Source: Galeopsis tetrahit (Eukaryota > Streptophyta > Magnoliopsida > Lamiales > Lamiaceae). From it: a DNA stretch of 64,000 nt. Location of the stretch: contig CAVLYN010000105.1 in the NCBI GenBank assembly GCA_963675135.1, forward strand, positions 79,001-143,000, written 5' to 3'. Both the position numbers and the translations under genes were made by a program. The notes beneath the pieces were generated by a model. The model saw only the letters and a list, made by a program, of their open reading frames with translations, ran no database searches and was not told the DNA's origin. Of this stretch, positions 8,312 through 21,530 are shown piece by piece; positions within the stretch are counted from its first letter, which is position 1, and each line of letters opens with the position of its first letter.

Positions 8312-8577
8312 GTGCCATTTAACCTCGAAAATACCAAAATGAAGTGCTTTGTAGGATTGCTTGGTGACCAAGCAAACTTTACGTTTTCTTTATTTTGCGG
8401 AAAATCACATTCGTTAGTGTTCAAAAACTCTATAGTTTATCCCACTATAATGTGGAATTTACACTTTCATCGATTCACTCATTTTCTCTTTTTGAAAAGT
8501 CTCACGAGTTGCAAAAGAGTTAACCATGACCAATTCACATTCTTTCTAGGGTTGTTGTTTTCTATAACTCGTTTATA
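8312..8577 (+). repeat. Type F monomer (exemplar, 266 bp)
   Basis: Type F has GAAGTGCTTTGTAGG, intact GGTGACCAAG, CATTCG, CTCTATAG and GGAATTTACAC. Starts with the GGGTTGTTG tail: 8312, 9940, 21531, 24786, 35709. Starts with the type-A-like tail GTTACAAAAG...GGAAT(G/A)TTG: 4132, 12365, 16118, 16948, 20701, 23956, 27211 and (modified) 35177. A third form with GGAAAGTACAC and the tail GGGTTGTTATTTTC is at 6291, 33123 and 36967, each time followed by the truncated type H. ATTACTTGG marks the 21531 and 24786 copies. Confidence 0.87.
8442..8455. other. CCAC-TATAAT-GTGG inverted repeat (exemplar)
   Basis: Monomer positions 131-144 form a 4-bp-arm inverted repeat around TATAAT. In types B, D, I, J and U the same place reads CCATTATAATGTGG, which replaces the CCAC/GTGG dyad with the 10-bp palindrome CATTATAATG, for example at 511-520. 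Confidence 0.75.
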
Positions 8578-8578
8578 G
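8562..8578. other. CTATAA-CTCGT-TTATAG inverted repeat (exemplar)
   Basis: This spans monomer position 251 to position 1 of the next monomer, with 6-bp arms and a 5-base centre. It is disrupted where the tail reads TTTTCGATAAC (types A, F and hybrids with that tail), TATATAAC (type M copies) or TTTTCAATAACTTG. Confidence 0.75.
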
Positions 8579-11500
8579 TGCCATTTAACCTCGAGAATAC
8601 CAAAATGAAGTGTTTTGTAGGATTGCTTGGTGACCAAGCAAACTTTATGTTTTCTACATTTTGCGGAAAATCACATACGTTAGTTCTCAAAAACTCTATA
8701 GTTTATCGCACTATAATGTGGAAAGTACACTTTCATCGATTCACTCATTTTCTCTTTTTGAAAAGTCTCACGAGTTACAAAAGAGTTAACAATGACCAAT
8801 TCACATTCTTTCTAGGAATGTTGTTTTCGATAACTCGTTTATAGTGCCATTTAACCTCGAAAATACCAAAATGAAGTGTTTTGTAGGATTGATTGGTGAT
8901 CAAGCAAACTTTACGTTTTCTTTATTTTGCGGAAAATCACATTCGTTAGTGTTCAAAAACTGAATAGTTTATCCCATTATAATGTGGAAATGCACTTTCA
9001 TCGATTCACTCATTCTCTCTTTTTGAAAAGTCCCACGAGTTGCAAAAGAGTTAACCATTACAAATTCACATTCGTTCTAGGGTTGTTGTTTTCTATAACT
9101 CGTTTATAGTGCCATTTAACCTCGAAAATACCAAAATGAAGTGTTTTGTAGGATTGCTTGGTGACTAAGCAAACTTTACGTTTTCTTTATTTTGCGGAAA
9201 ATCACATTCGTTAGTTCTAAAAAATTCTATAGTTTATCCCACTATAATGTGGAAAGTTCACTTTCATCGATTCACTCGTTCTCTCTTTTTGAAAAGTCTC
9301 ACGAGTTGCAAAAGAGTTAACCATGACCAATTCACATTCGTTCTAGGGTTGTTGTTTTCTATAACTCGTTTATAGTTCCATTTAACCTCGAAAATACCAA
9401 AATGAAGTGTTTTGTAGGATTGCTTGGTGACCAAGCAAACTTTATGTTTTCTTCATTTTGCGGAAAATCACATACGTTAGTTCTCAAAAACTCTATAGTT
9501 TATCCCATTATAATGTGGAAAGTGCACTTTCATCGATTCACTCATTCTCTCTTTTTGAAAAGTCTCACGAGTTGCAAAAGAGTTAACCATGACCAATTCA
9601 CATTCGTTCTAGGGTTGTGGTTTTCTATAACTCGTTTATAGTGTCATTTAACCTCGAAAATACCAAAATGAAGTGTTTTGTAGGATTGCTTGGTGATTAA
9701 GCAAACTTTACGTTTTTTTTTATTTTGCGGAAAATCAAATTCGTTAGTGTTCAAAAACTCTATAGTTTATCCCACTATAATGTGGAAAGTACACTTTCAT
9801 CGATTCACTCATTTTCTCTTTTTCAAAAGTCTCACAAGTTGCAAAAGAGTTAACCATGACCAATTCACATTCGTTCAAGAGTTAACCATGATCAATTCAC
9901 ATTCGTTCTAGGGTTGTTGTTTTCTATAACTCGTTTATAGTGCCATTTAACCTCGAAAATACCAAAATGAAGTGCTTTGTAGGATTGCTTGGTGACCAAG
10001 CAAACTTTACGTTTTCTTTATTTTGCGGAAAATCACATTCGTTAGTGTTCAAAAACTCTATAGTTTATCCCACTATAATGTGGAATTTACACTTTCATCG
10101 ATTCACTCATTTTCTCTTTTTGAAAAGTCTCACGAGTTGCAAAAGAGTTAACCATGACCAATTCACATTCTTTCTAGGGTTGTTGTTTTCTATAACTCGT
10201 TTATAGTGGCATTTAACCTCGAGAATACCAAAATGAAGTGTTTTGTAGGATTGCTTGGTGACCAAGCAAACTTTATGTTTTCTACATTTTGCGGAAAATC
10301 ACATACGTTAGTTCTCAAAAACTCTATAGTTTATCGCACTATAATGTGGAAAGTACACTTTCATCGATTCACTCATTTTCTCTTTTTGAAAAGTCTCACG
10401 AGTTACAAAAGAGTTAACAATGACCAATTCACATTCTTTCTAGGAATGTTGTTTTCGATAACTCGTTTATAGTGCCATTTAACCTCGAAAATACCAAAAT
10501 GAAGTGTTTTGTAGGATTGATTGGTGATCAAGCAAACTTTACGTTTTCTTTATTTTGCGGAAAATCACATTCGTTAGTGTTCAAAAACTTAATAGTTTAT
10601 CCCATTATAATGTGGAAATGCACTTTCATCGATTCACTCATTCTCTCTTTTTGAAAAGTCCCACGAGTTGCAAAAGAGTTAACCATTACAAATTCACATT
10701 CGTTCTAGGGTTGTTGTTTTCTATAACTCGTTTATAGTGCCATTTAACCTCGAAAATACCAAAATGAAGTGTTTTGTAGGATTGCTTGGTGACTAAGCAA
10801 ACTTTACGTTTTCTTTATTTTGCGGAAAATCACATTCGTTAGTGTTCAAAAACTCTATAGTTTATCCCACTATAATGTGGAATTTACACTTTCATCGATT
10901 CACTCATTTTCTCTTTTTGAAAAGTCTCACGAGTTGCAAAAGAGTTAACCATGACCAATTCACATTCTTTCTAGGGTTGTTGTTTTCTATAACTCGTTTA
11001 TAGTGCCATTTAACCTCGAGAATACCAAAATGAAGTGTTTTGTAGGATTGCTTGGTGACCAAGCAAACTTTATGTTTTCTACATTTTGCGGAAAATCACA
11101 TACGTTAGTTCTCAAAAACTCTATAGTTTATCGCACTATAATATGGAAAGTACACTTTCATCGATTCACTCATTTTCTCTTTTTGAAAAGTCTCACGAGT
11201 TACAAAAGAGTTAACAATGACCAATTCACATTCTTTCTAGGAATGTTGTTTTCGATAACTCGTTTATAGTGCCATTTAACCTCGAAAATACCAAAATGAA
11301 GTGTTTTGTAGGATTGATTGGTGATCAAGCAAACTTTACGTTTTCTTTATTTTGCGGAAAATCACATTCGTTAGTGTTCAAAAACTTAATAGTTTATCCC
11401 ATTATAATGTGGAAATGCACTTTCATCGATTCACTCATTCTCTCTTTTTGAAAAGTCCCACGAGTTGCAAAAGTGTTAACCATTACAAATTCACATTCGT

Positions 11501-12364
11501 TCTAGGGTTGTTGTTTTCTATAACTCGTTTATAGTGCCATTTAACCTCGAAAATACCAAAATGAAGTGTTTTGTAGGATTGCTTGGTGACTAAGCAAACT
11601 TTACGTTTTCTTTATTTTGCGGAAAATCACATTCGTTAGTTCTAAAAAATTCTATAGTTTATCCCACTATAATGTGGAAAGTTCACTTTCATCGATTCAC
11701 TCGTTCTCTCTTTTTGAAAAGTCTCACGAGTTGCAAAAGAGTTAACCATGACCAATTCACATTCGTTCTAGGGTTGTTGTTTTCTATAACTCGTTTATAG
11801 TTCCATTTAACCTCGAAAATACCAAAATGAAGTGTTTTGTAGGATTGCTTGGTGACCAAGCAAACTTTATGTTTTCTTCATTTTGCGGAAAATCACATAC
11901 GTTAGTTCTCAAAAACTCTATAGTTTATCCCATTATAATGTGGAAAGTGCACTTTCATCGATTCACTCATTCTCTCTTTTTGAAAAGTCTCACGAGTTGC
12001 AAAAGAGTTAACCATGACCAATTCACATTCGTTCTAGGGTTGTGGTTTTCTATAACTCGTTTATAGTGTCATTTAACCTCGAAAATACCAAAATGAGGTG
12101 TTTTGTAGGATTGCTTAGTGATTAAGCAAACTTTACGTTTTTTTTTATTTTGCGGAAAATCAAATTCGTTAGTGTTCAAAAACTCTATAGTTTATCCCAC
12201 TATAATGTGGAAAGTACACTTTCATCGATTCACTCATTTTCTCTTTTTCAAAAGTCTCACAAGTTGCAAAAGAGTTAACCATGACCAATTCACATTCGTT
12301 CAAGAGTTAACCATGATCAATTCACATTCGTTCTAGGGTTGTTGTTTTCTATAACTCGTTTATA

Positions 12365-15300
12365 GTGCCATTTAACCTCGAAAATACCAAAATGAAGTGC
12401 TTTGTAGGATTGCTTGGTGACCAAGCAAACTTTACGTTTTCTTTATTTTGCGGAAAATCACATTCGTTAGTGTTCAAAAACTCTATAGTTTATCCCACTA
12501 TAATGTGGAATTTACACTTTCATCGATTCACTCATTTTCTCTTTTTGAAAAGTCTCACGAGTTACAAAAGAGTTAACAATGACCAATTCACATTCTTTCT
12601 AGGAATATTGTTTTCGATAACTCGTTTATAGTGCCATTTAACCTCGAAAATACCAAAATGAAGTGTTTTGTAGGATTGATTGGTGATCAAGCAAACTTTA
12701 CGTTTTCTTTATTTTGCGGAAAATCACATTCGTTAGTGTTCAAAAACTTAATAGTTTATCCCATTATAATGTGGAAATGCACTTTCATCGATTCACTCAT
12801 TCTCTCTTTTTGAAAAGTCCCACGAGTTGCAAAAGAGTTAACCATTACAAATTCACATTCGTTCTAGGGTTGTTGTTTTCTATAACTCGTTTATAGTGCC
12901 ATTTAACCTCGAAAATACCAAAATGAAGTGTTTTGTAGGATTGCTTGGTGACTAAGCAAACTTTACGTTTTCTTTATTTTGCGGAAAATCACATTCGTTA
13001 GTGTTCAAAAACTCTATAGTTTATCCCACTATAATGTGGAATTTACACTTTCATCGATTCACTCATTTTCTCTTTTTGAAAAGTCTCACGAGTTGCAAAA
13101 GAGTTAACCATGACCAATTCACATTCTTTCTAGGGTTGTTGTTTTCTATAACTCGTTTATAGTGCCATTTAACCTCGAGAATACCAAAATGAAGTGTTTT
13201 GTAGGATTGCTTGGTGACCAAGCAAACTTTATGTTTTCTACATTTTGCGGAAAATCACATACGTTAGTTCTCAAAAACTCTATAGTTTATCGCACTATAA
13301 TGTGGAAAGTACACTTTCATCGATTCACTCATTTTCTCTTTTTGAAAAGTCTCACGAGTTACAAAAGAGTTAACAATGACCAATTCACATTCTTTCTAGG
13401 AATGTTGTTTTCGATAACTCGTTTATAGTGCCATTTAACCTCGAAAATACCAAAATGAAGTGTTTTGTAGGATTGATTGGTGATCAAGCAAACTTTACGT
13501 TTTCTTTATTTTGCGGAAAATCACATTCGTTAGTGTTCAAAAACTTAATAGTTTATCCCATTATAATGTGGAAATGCACTTTCATCGATTCACTCATTCT
13601 CTCTTTTTGAAAAGTCCCACGAGTTGCAAAAGAGTTAACCATTACAAATTCACATTCGTTCTAGGGTTGTTGTTTTCTATAACTCGTTTATAGTGCCATT
13701 TAACCTCGAAAATACCAAAATGAAGTGTTTTGTAGGATTGCTTGGTGACTAAGCAAACTTTACGTTTTCTTTATTTTGCGGAAAATCACATTCGTTAGTG
13801 TTCAAAAACTCTATAGTTTATCCCACTATAATGTGGAATTTACACTTTCATCGATTCACTCATTTTCTCTTTTTGAAAAGTCTCACGAGTTGCAAAAGAG
13901 TTAACCATGACCAATTCACATTCTTTCTAGGGTTGTTGTTTTCTATAACTCGTTTATAGTGCCATTTAACCTCGAGAATACCAAAATGAAGTGTTTTGTA
14001 GGATTGCTTGGTGACCAAGCAAACTTTATGTTTTCTACATTTTGCGGAAAATCACATACGTTAGTTCTCAAAAACTCTATAGTTTATCGCACTATAATAT
14101 GGAAAGTACACTTTCATCGATTCACTCATTTTCTCTTTTTGAAAAGTCTCACGAGTTACAAAAGAGTTAACAATGACCAATTCACATTCTTTCTAGGAAT
14201 GTTGTTTTCGATAACTCGTTTATAGTGCCATTTAACCTCGAAAATACCAAAATGAAGTGTTTTGTAGGATTGATTGGTGATCAAGCAAACTTTACGTTTT
14301 CTTTATTTTGCGGAAAATCACATTCGTTAGTGTTCAAAAACTTAATAGTTTATCCCATTATAATGTGGAAATGCACTTTCATCGATTCACTCATTCTCTC
14401 TTTTTGAAAAGTCCCACGAGTTGCAAAAGTGTTAACCATTACAAATTCACATTCGTTCTAGGGTTGTTGTTTTCTATAACTCGTTTATAGTGCCATTTAA
14501 CCTCGAAAATACCAAAATGAAGTGTTTTGTAGGATTGCTTGGTGACTAAGCAAACTTTACGTTTTCTTTATTTTGCGGAAAATCACATTCGTTAGTGTTC
14601 AAAAACTCTATAGTTTATCCCACTATAATGTGGAATTTACACTTTCATCGATTCACTCATTTTCTCTTTTTGAAAAGTCTCACGAGTTGCAAAAGAGTTA
14701 ACCATGACCAATTCACATTCTTTCTAGGGTTGTTGTTTTCTATAACTCGTTTATAGTGCCATTTAACCTCGAGAATACCAAAATGAAGTGTTTTGTAGGA
14801 TTGCTTGGTGACCAAGCAAACTTTATGTTTTCTACATTTTGCGGAAAATCACATACGTTAGTTCTCAAAAACTCTATAGTTTATCGCACTATAATATGGA
14901 AAGTACACTTTCATCGATTCACTCATTTTCTCTTTTTGAAAAGTCTCACGAGTTACAAAAGAGTTAACAATGACCAATTCACATTCTTTCTAGGAATGTT
15001 GTTTTCGATAACTCGTTTATAGTGCCATTTAACCTCGAAAATACCAAAATGAAGTGTTTTGTAGGATTGATTGGTGATCAAGCAAACTTTACGTTTTCTT
15101 TATTTTGCGGAAAATCACATTCGTTAGTGTTCAAAAACTTAATAGTTTATCCCATTATAATGTGGAAAAGCACTTTCATCGATTCACTCATTCTCTCTTT
15201 TTGAAAAGTCCCACGAGTTGCAAAAGTGTTAACCATTACAAATTCACATTCGTTCTAGGGTTGTTGTTTTCTATAACTCGTTTATAGTGCCATTTAACCT

Positions 15301-16947
15301 CGAAAATACCAAAATGAAGTGTTTTGTAGGATTGCTTGGTGACTAAGCAAACTTTACGTTTTCTTTATTTTGCGGAAAATCACATTCGTTAGTTCTAAAA
15401 AATTCTATAGTTTATCCCACTATAATGTGGAAAGTTCACTTTCATCGATTCACTCGTTCTCTCTTTTTGAAAAGTCTCACGAGTTGCAAAAGAGTTAACC
15501 ATGACCAATTCACATTCGTTCTAGGGTTGTTGTTTTCTATAACTCGTTTATAGTTCCATTTAACCTCGAAAATACCAAAATGAAGTGTTTTGTAGGATTG
15601 CTTGGTGACCAAGCAAACTTTATGTTTTCTTCATTTTGCGGAAAATCACATACGTTAGTTCTCAAAAACTCTATAGTTTATCCCATTATAATGTGGAAAG
15701 TGCACTTTCATCGATTCACTCATTCTCTCTTTTTGAAAAGTCTCACGAGTTGCAAAAGAGTTAACCATGACCAATTCACATTCGTTCTAGGGTTGTGGTT
15801 TTCTATAACTCGTTTATAGTGTCATTTAACCTCGAAAATACCAAAATGAGGTGTTTTGTAGGATTGCTTAGTGATTAAGCAAACTTTACGTTTTTTTTTA
15901 TTTTGCGGAAAATCAAATTCGTTAGTGTTCAAAAACTCTATAGTTTATCCCACTATAATGTGGAAAGTACACTTTCATCGATTCACTCATTTTCTCTTTT
16001 TCAAAAGTCTCACAAGTTGCAAAAGAGTTAACCATGACCAATTCACATTCGTTCAAGAGTTAACCATGATCAATTCACATTCGTTCTAGGGTTGTTGTTT
16101 TCTATAACTCGTTTATAGTGCCATTTAACCTCGAAAATACCAAAATGAAGTGCTTTGTAGGATTGCTTGGTGACCAAGCAAACTTTACGTTTTCTTTATT
16201 TTGCGGAAAATCACATTCGTTAGTGTTCAAAAACTCTATAGTTTATCCCACTATAATGTGGAATTTACACTTTCATCGATTCACTCATTTTCTCTTTTTG
16301 AAAAGTCTCACGAGTTACAAAAGAGTTAACAATGACCAATTCACATTCTTTCTAGGAATGTTGTTTTCGATAACTCGTTTATAGTGCCATTTAACCTCGA
16401 AAATACCAAAATGAAGTGTTTTGTAGGATTGATTGGTGATCAAGCAAACTTTACGTTTTCTTTATTTTGCGGAAAATCACATTCGTTAGTGTTCAAAAAC
16501 TTAATAGTTTATCCCATTATAATGTGGAAATGCACTTTCATCGATTCACTCATTCTCTCTTTTTGAAAAGTCCCACGAGTTGCAAAAGAGTTAACCATTA
16601 CAAATTCACATTCGTTCTAGGGTTGTTGTTTTCTATAACTCGTTTATAGTGCCATTTAACCTCGAAAATACCAAAATGAAGTGTTTTGTAGGATTGCTTG
16701 GTGATTAAGCAAACTTTACGTTTTTTTTTATTTTGCGGAAAATCAAATTCGTTAGTGTTCAAAAACTCTATAGTTTATCCCACTATAATGTGGAAAGTAC
16801 ACTTTCATCGATTCACTCATTTTCTCTTTTTCAAAAGTCTCACAAGTTGCAAAAGAGTTAACCATGACCAATTCACATTCGTTCAAGAGTTAACCATGAT
16901 CAATTCACATTCGTTCTAGGGTTGTTGTTTTCTATAACTCGTTTATA
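12365..16947 (+). repeat. 4,583-bp 17-mer HOR, copy 1
   Basis: Order: F B G A B G A B G A B C D E F B E. Unit starts are 12365, 12631, 12896, 13162, 13428, 13693, 13959, 14225, 14490, 14756, 15022, 15287, 15553, 15819, 16118, 16384 and 16649. Subtype tags (GGAATATTG in the first F, ATAATATGG in the second and third A, GTGTT in the later B units, GGAAAAGCAC in the last of these, GAGGTG in the first E) all recur in copy 2 at the same offsets. Confidence 0.9.
12631..13427 (+). repeat. 797-bp trimer B-G-A (exemplar of the core HOR)
   Basis: Types B (265), G (266) and A (266) form a 797-bp unit. Type B starts are 797 bp apart at 1442/2239/3036, 4398/5195, 12631/13428/14225/15022, 17214/18011/18808/19605, 22063/22860, 27477/28274/29071 and 31230/32027, although in some of these pairs the units between are not G-A. 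The trimer is the most repeated short order in domain A and is also the unit by which longer copies differ in length. Confidence 0.88.
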
Positions 16948-19900
16948 GTGCCATTTAACCTCGAAAATACCAAAATGAAGTGCTTTGTAGGATTGCTTGG
17001 TGACCAAGCAAACTTTACGTTTTCTTTATTTTGCGGAAAATCACATTCGTTAGTGTTCAAAAACTCTATAGTTTATCCCACTATAATGTGGAATTTACAC
17101 TTTCATCGATTCACTCATTTTCTCTTTTTGAAAAGTCTCACGAGTTACAAAAGAGTTAACAATGACCAATTCACATTCTTTCTAGGAATATTGTTTTCGA
17201 TAACTCGTTTATAGTGCCATTTAACCTCGAAAATACCAAAATGAAGTGTTTTGTAGGATTGATTGGTGATCAAGCAAACTTTACGTTTTCTTTATTTTGC
17301 GGAAAATCACATTCGTTAGTGTTCAAAAACTTAATAGTTTATCCCATTATAATGTGGAAATGCACTTTCATCGATTCACTCATTCTCTCTTTTTGAAAAG
17401 TCCCACGAGTTGCAAAAGAGTTAACCATTACAAATTCACATTCGTTCTAGGGTTGTTGTTTTCTATAACTCGTTTATAGTGCCATTTAACCTCGAAAATA
17501 CCAAAATGAAGTGTTTTGTAGGATTGCTTGGTGACTAAGCAAACTTTACGTTTTCTTTATTTTGCGGAAAATCACATTCGTTAGTGTTCAAAAACTCTAT
17601 AGTTTATCCCACTATAATGTGGAATTTACACTTTCATCGATTCACTCATTTTCTCTTTTTGAAAAGTCTCACGAGTTGCAAAAGAGTTAACCATGACCAA
17701 TTCACATTCTTTCTAGGGTTGTTGTTTTCTATAACTCGTTTATAGTGCCATTTAACCTCGAGAATACCAAAATGAAGTGTTTTGTAGGATTGCTTGGTGA
17801 CCAAGCAAACTTTATGTTTTCTACATTTTGCGGAAAATCACATACGTTAGTTCTCAAAAACTCTATAGTTTATCGCACTATAATGTGGAAAGTACACTTT
17901 CATCGATTCACTCATTTTCTCTTTTTGAAAAGTCTCACGAGTTACAAAAGAGTTAACAATGACCAATTCACATTCTTTCTAGGAATGTTGTTTTCGATAA
18001 CTCGTTTATAGTGCCATTTAACCTCGAAAATACCAAAATGAAGTGTTTTGTAGGATTGATTGGTGATCAAGCAAACTTTACGTTTTCTTTATTTTGCGGA
18101 AAATCACATTCGTTAGTGTTCAAAAACTTAATAGTTTATCCCATTATAATGTGGAAATGCACTTTCATCGATTCACTCATTCTCTCTTTTTGAAAAGTCC
18201 CACGAGTTGCAAAAGAGTTAACCATTACAAATTCACATTCGTTCTAGGGTTGTTGTTTTCTATAACTCGTTTATAGTGCCATTTAACCTCGAAAATACCA
18301 AAATGAAGTGTTTTGTAGGATTGCTTGGTGACTAAGCAAACTTTACGTTTTCTTTATTTTGCGGAAAATCACATTCGTTAGTGTTCAAAAACTCTATAGT
18401 TTATCCCACTATAATGTGGAATTTACACTTTCATCGATTCACTCATTTTCTCTTTTTGAAAAGTCTCACGAGTTGCAAAAGAGTTAACCATGACCAATTC
18501 ACATTCTTTCTAGGGTTGTTGTTTTCTATAACTCGTTTATAGTGCCATTTAACCTCGAGAATACCAAAATGAAGTGTTTTGTAGGATTGCTTGGTGACCA
18601 AGCAAACTTTATGTTTTCTACATTTTGCGGAAAATCACATACGTTAGTTCTCAAAAACTCTATAGTTTATCGCACTATAATATGGAAAGTACACTTTCAT
18701 CGATTCACTCATTTTCTCTTTTTGAAAAGTCTCACGAGTTACAAAAGAGTTAACAATGACCAATTCACATTCTTTCTAGGAATGTTGTTTTCGATAACTC
18801 GTTTATAGTGCCATTTAACCTCGAAAATACCAAAATGAAGTGTTTTGTAGGATTGATTGGTGATCAAGCAAACTTTACGTTTTCTTTATTTTGCGGAAAA
18901 TCACATTCGTTAGTGTTCAAAAACTTAATAGTTTATCCCATTATAATGTGGAAATGCACTTTCATCGATTCACTCATTCTCTCTTTTTGAAAAGTCCCAC
19001 GAGTTGCAAAAGTGTTAACCATTACAAATTCACATTCGTTCTAGGGTTGTTGTTTTCTATAACTCGTTTATAGTGCCATTTAACCTCGAAAATACCAAAA
19101 TGAAGTGTTTTGTAGGATTGCTTGGTGACTAAGCAAACTTTACGTTTTCTTTATTTTGCGGAAAATCACATTCGTTAGTGTTCAAAAACTCTATAGTTTA
19201 TCCCACTATAATGTGGAATTTACACTTTCATCGATTCACTCATTTTCTCTTTTTGAAAAGTCTCACGAGTTGCAAAAGAGTTAACCATGACCAATTCACA
19301 TTCTTTCTAGGGTTGTTGTTTTCTATAACTCGTTTATAGTGCCATTTAACCTCGAGAATACCAAAATGAAGTGTTTTGTAGGATTGCTTGGTGACCAAGC
19401 AAACTTTATGTTTTCTACATTTTGCGGAAAATCACATACGTTAGTTCTCAAAAACTCTATAGTTTATCGCACTATAATATGGAAAGTACACTTTCATCGA
19501 TTCACTCATTTTCTCTTTTTGAAAAGTCTCACGAGTTACAAAAGAGTTAACAATGACCAATTCACATTCTTTCTAGGAATGTTGTTTTCGATAACTCGTT
19601 TATAGTGCCATTTAACCTCGAAAATACCAAAATGAAGTGTTTTGTAGGATTGATTGGTGATCAAGCAAACTTTACGTTTTCTTTATTTTGCGGAAAATCA
19701 CATTCGTTAGTGTTCAAAAACTTAATAGTTTATCCCATTATAATGTGGAAAAGCACTTTCATCGATTCACTCATTCTCTCTTTTTGAAAAGTCCCACGAG
19801 TTGCAAAAGTGTTAACCATTACAAATTCACATTCGTTCTAGGGTTGTTGTTTTCTATAACTCGTTTATAGTGCCATTTAACCTCGAAAATACCAAAATGA

Positions 19901-21530
19901 AGTGTTTTGTAGGATTGCTTGGTGACTAAGCAAACTTTACGTTTTCTTTATTTTGCGGAAAATCACATTCGTTAGTTCTAAAAAATTCTATAGTTTATCC
20001 CACTATAATGTGGAAAGTTCACTTTCATCGATTCACTCGTTCTCTCTTTTTGAAAAGTCTCACGAGTTGCAAAAGAGTTAACCATGACCAATTCACATTC
20101 GTTCTAGGGTTGTTGTTTTCTATAACTCGTTTATAGTTCCATTTAACCTCGAAAATACCAAAATGAAGTGTTTTGTAGGATTGCTTGGTGACCAAGCAAA
20201 CTTTATGTTTTCTTCATTTTGCGGAAAATCACATACGTTAGTTCTCAAAAACTCTATAGTTTATCCCATTATAATGTGGAAAGTGCACTTTCATCGATTC
20301 ACTCATTCTCTCTTTTTGAAAAGTCTCACGAGTTGCAAAAGAGTTAACCATGACCAATTCACATTCGTTCTAGGGTTGTGGTTTTCTATAACTCGTTTAT
20401 AGTGTCATTTAACCTCGAAAATACCAAAATGAGGTGTTTTGTAGGATTGCTTAGTGATTAAGCAAACTTTACGTTTTTTTTTATTTTGCGGAAAATCAAA
20501 TTCGTTAGTGTTCAAAAACTCTATAGTTTATCCCACTATAATGTGGAAAGTACACTTTCATCGATTCACTCATTTTCTCTTTTTCAAAAGTCTCACAAGT
20601 TGCAAAAGAGTTAACCATGACCAATTCACATTCGTTCAAGAGTTAACCATGATCAATTCACATTCGTTCTAGGGTTGTTGTTTTCTATAACTCGTTTATA
20701 GTGCCATTTAACCTCGAAAATACCAAAATGAAGTGCTTTGTAGGATTGCTTGGTGACCAAGCAAACTTTACGTTTTCTTTATTTTGCGGAAAATCACATT
20801 CGTTAGTGTTCAAAAACTCTATAGTTTATCCCACTATAATGTGGAATTTACACTTTCATCGATTCACTCATTTTCTCTTTTTGAAAAGTCTCACGAGTTA
20901 CAAAAGAGTTAACAATGACCAATTCACATTCTTTCTAGGAATGTTGTTTTCGATAACTCGTTTATAGTGCCATTTAACCTCGAAAATACCAAAATGAAGT
21001 GTTTTGTAGGATTGATTGGTGATCAAGCAAACTTTACGTTTTCTTTATTTTGCGGAAAATCACATTCGTTAGTGTTCAAAAACTTAATAGTTTATCCCAT
21101 TATAATGTGGAAATGCACTTTCATCGATTCACTCATTCTCTCTTTTTGAAAAGTCCCACGAGTTGCAAAAGAGTTAACCATTACAAATTCACATTCGTTC
21201 TAGGGTTGTTGTTTTCTATAACTCGTTTATAGTGCCATTTAACCTCGAAAATACCAAAATGAAGTGTTTTGTAGGATTGCTTGGTGATTAAGCAAACTTT
21301 ACGTTTTTTTTTATTTTGCGGAAAATCAAATTCGTTAGTGTTCAAAAACTCTATAGTTTATCCCACTATAATGTGGAAAGTACACTTTCATCGATTCACT
21401 CATTTTCTCTTTTTCAAAAGTCTCACAAGTTGCAAAAGAGTTAACCATGACCAATTCACATTCGTTCAAGAGTTAACCATGATCAATTCACATTCGTTCT
21501 AGGGTTGTTGTTTTCTATAACTCGTTTATA
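16948..21530 (+). repeat. 4,583-bp 17-mer HOR, copy 2
   Basis: All 17 units and all subtype tags of 12365-16947 recur here shifted by 4,583 bp, from the F at 16948 (GGAATATTG) to the E at 21232. I saw no consistent difference at the diagnostic positions, so the copies are probably nearly identical. The next unit (21531, F with ATTACTTGG) breaks the pattern. Confidence 0.9.

Larger units (their letters stand above)
7780..12364 (+). repeat. HOR segment, order C D/E F A B C D E F A B G A B C D E
   Basis: Unit starts are 7780 C, 8046 D/E fusion, 8312 F, 8578 A, 8844 B, 9109 C, 9375 D, 9641 E, 9940 F, 10206 A, 10472 B, 10737 G, 11003 A, 11269 B, 11534 C, 11800 D and 12066 E. The hexamer F-A-B-C-D-E at 8312 spans 1,628 bp and its first three types restart at 9940. 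The B unit at 8844 reads AACTGAATAG, a private base. From 9641 the order matches 24487 onwards at a shift of 14,846 bp. Confidence 0.83.

Noticed and set aside
8446..8451. TATAAT as a promoter element
   Set aside because: It is a fixed part of an AT-rich repeat, present in nearly every unit, with no matching upstream element or gene downstream.
9711..9721. Nine-T run in type E as a transcription terminator
   Set aside because: It has no stable GC stem before it and no gene or RNA polymerase III promoter upstream; it is a diagnostic base change in the monomer.
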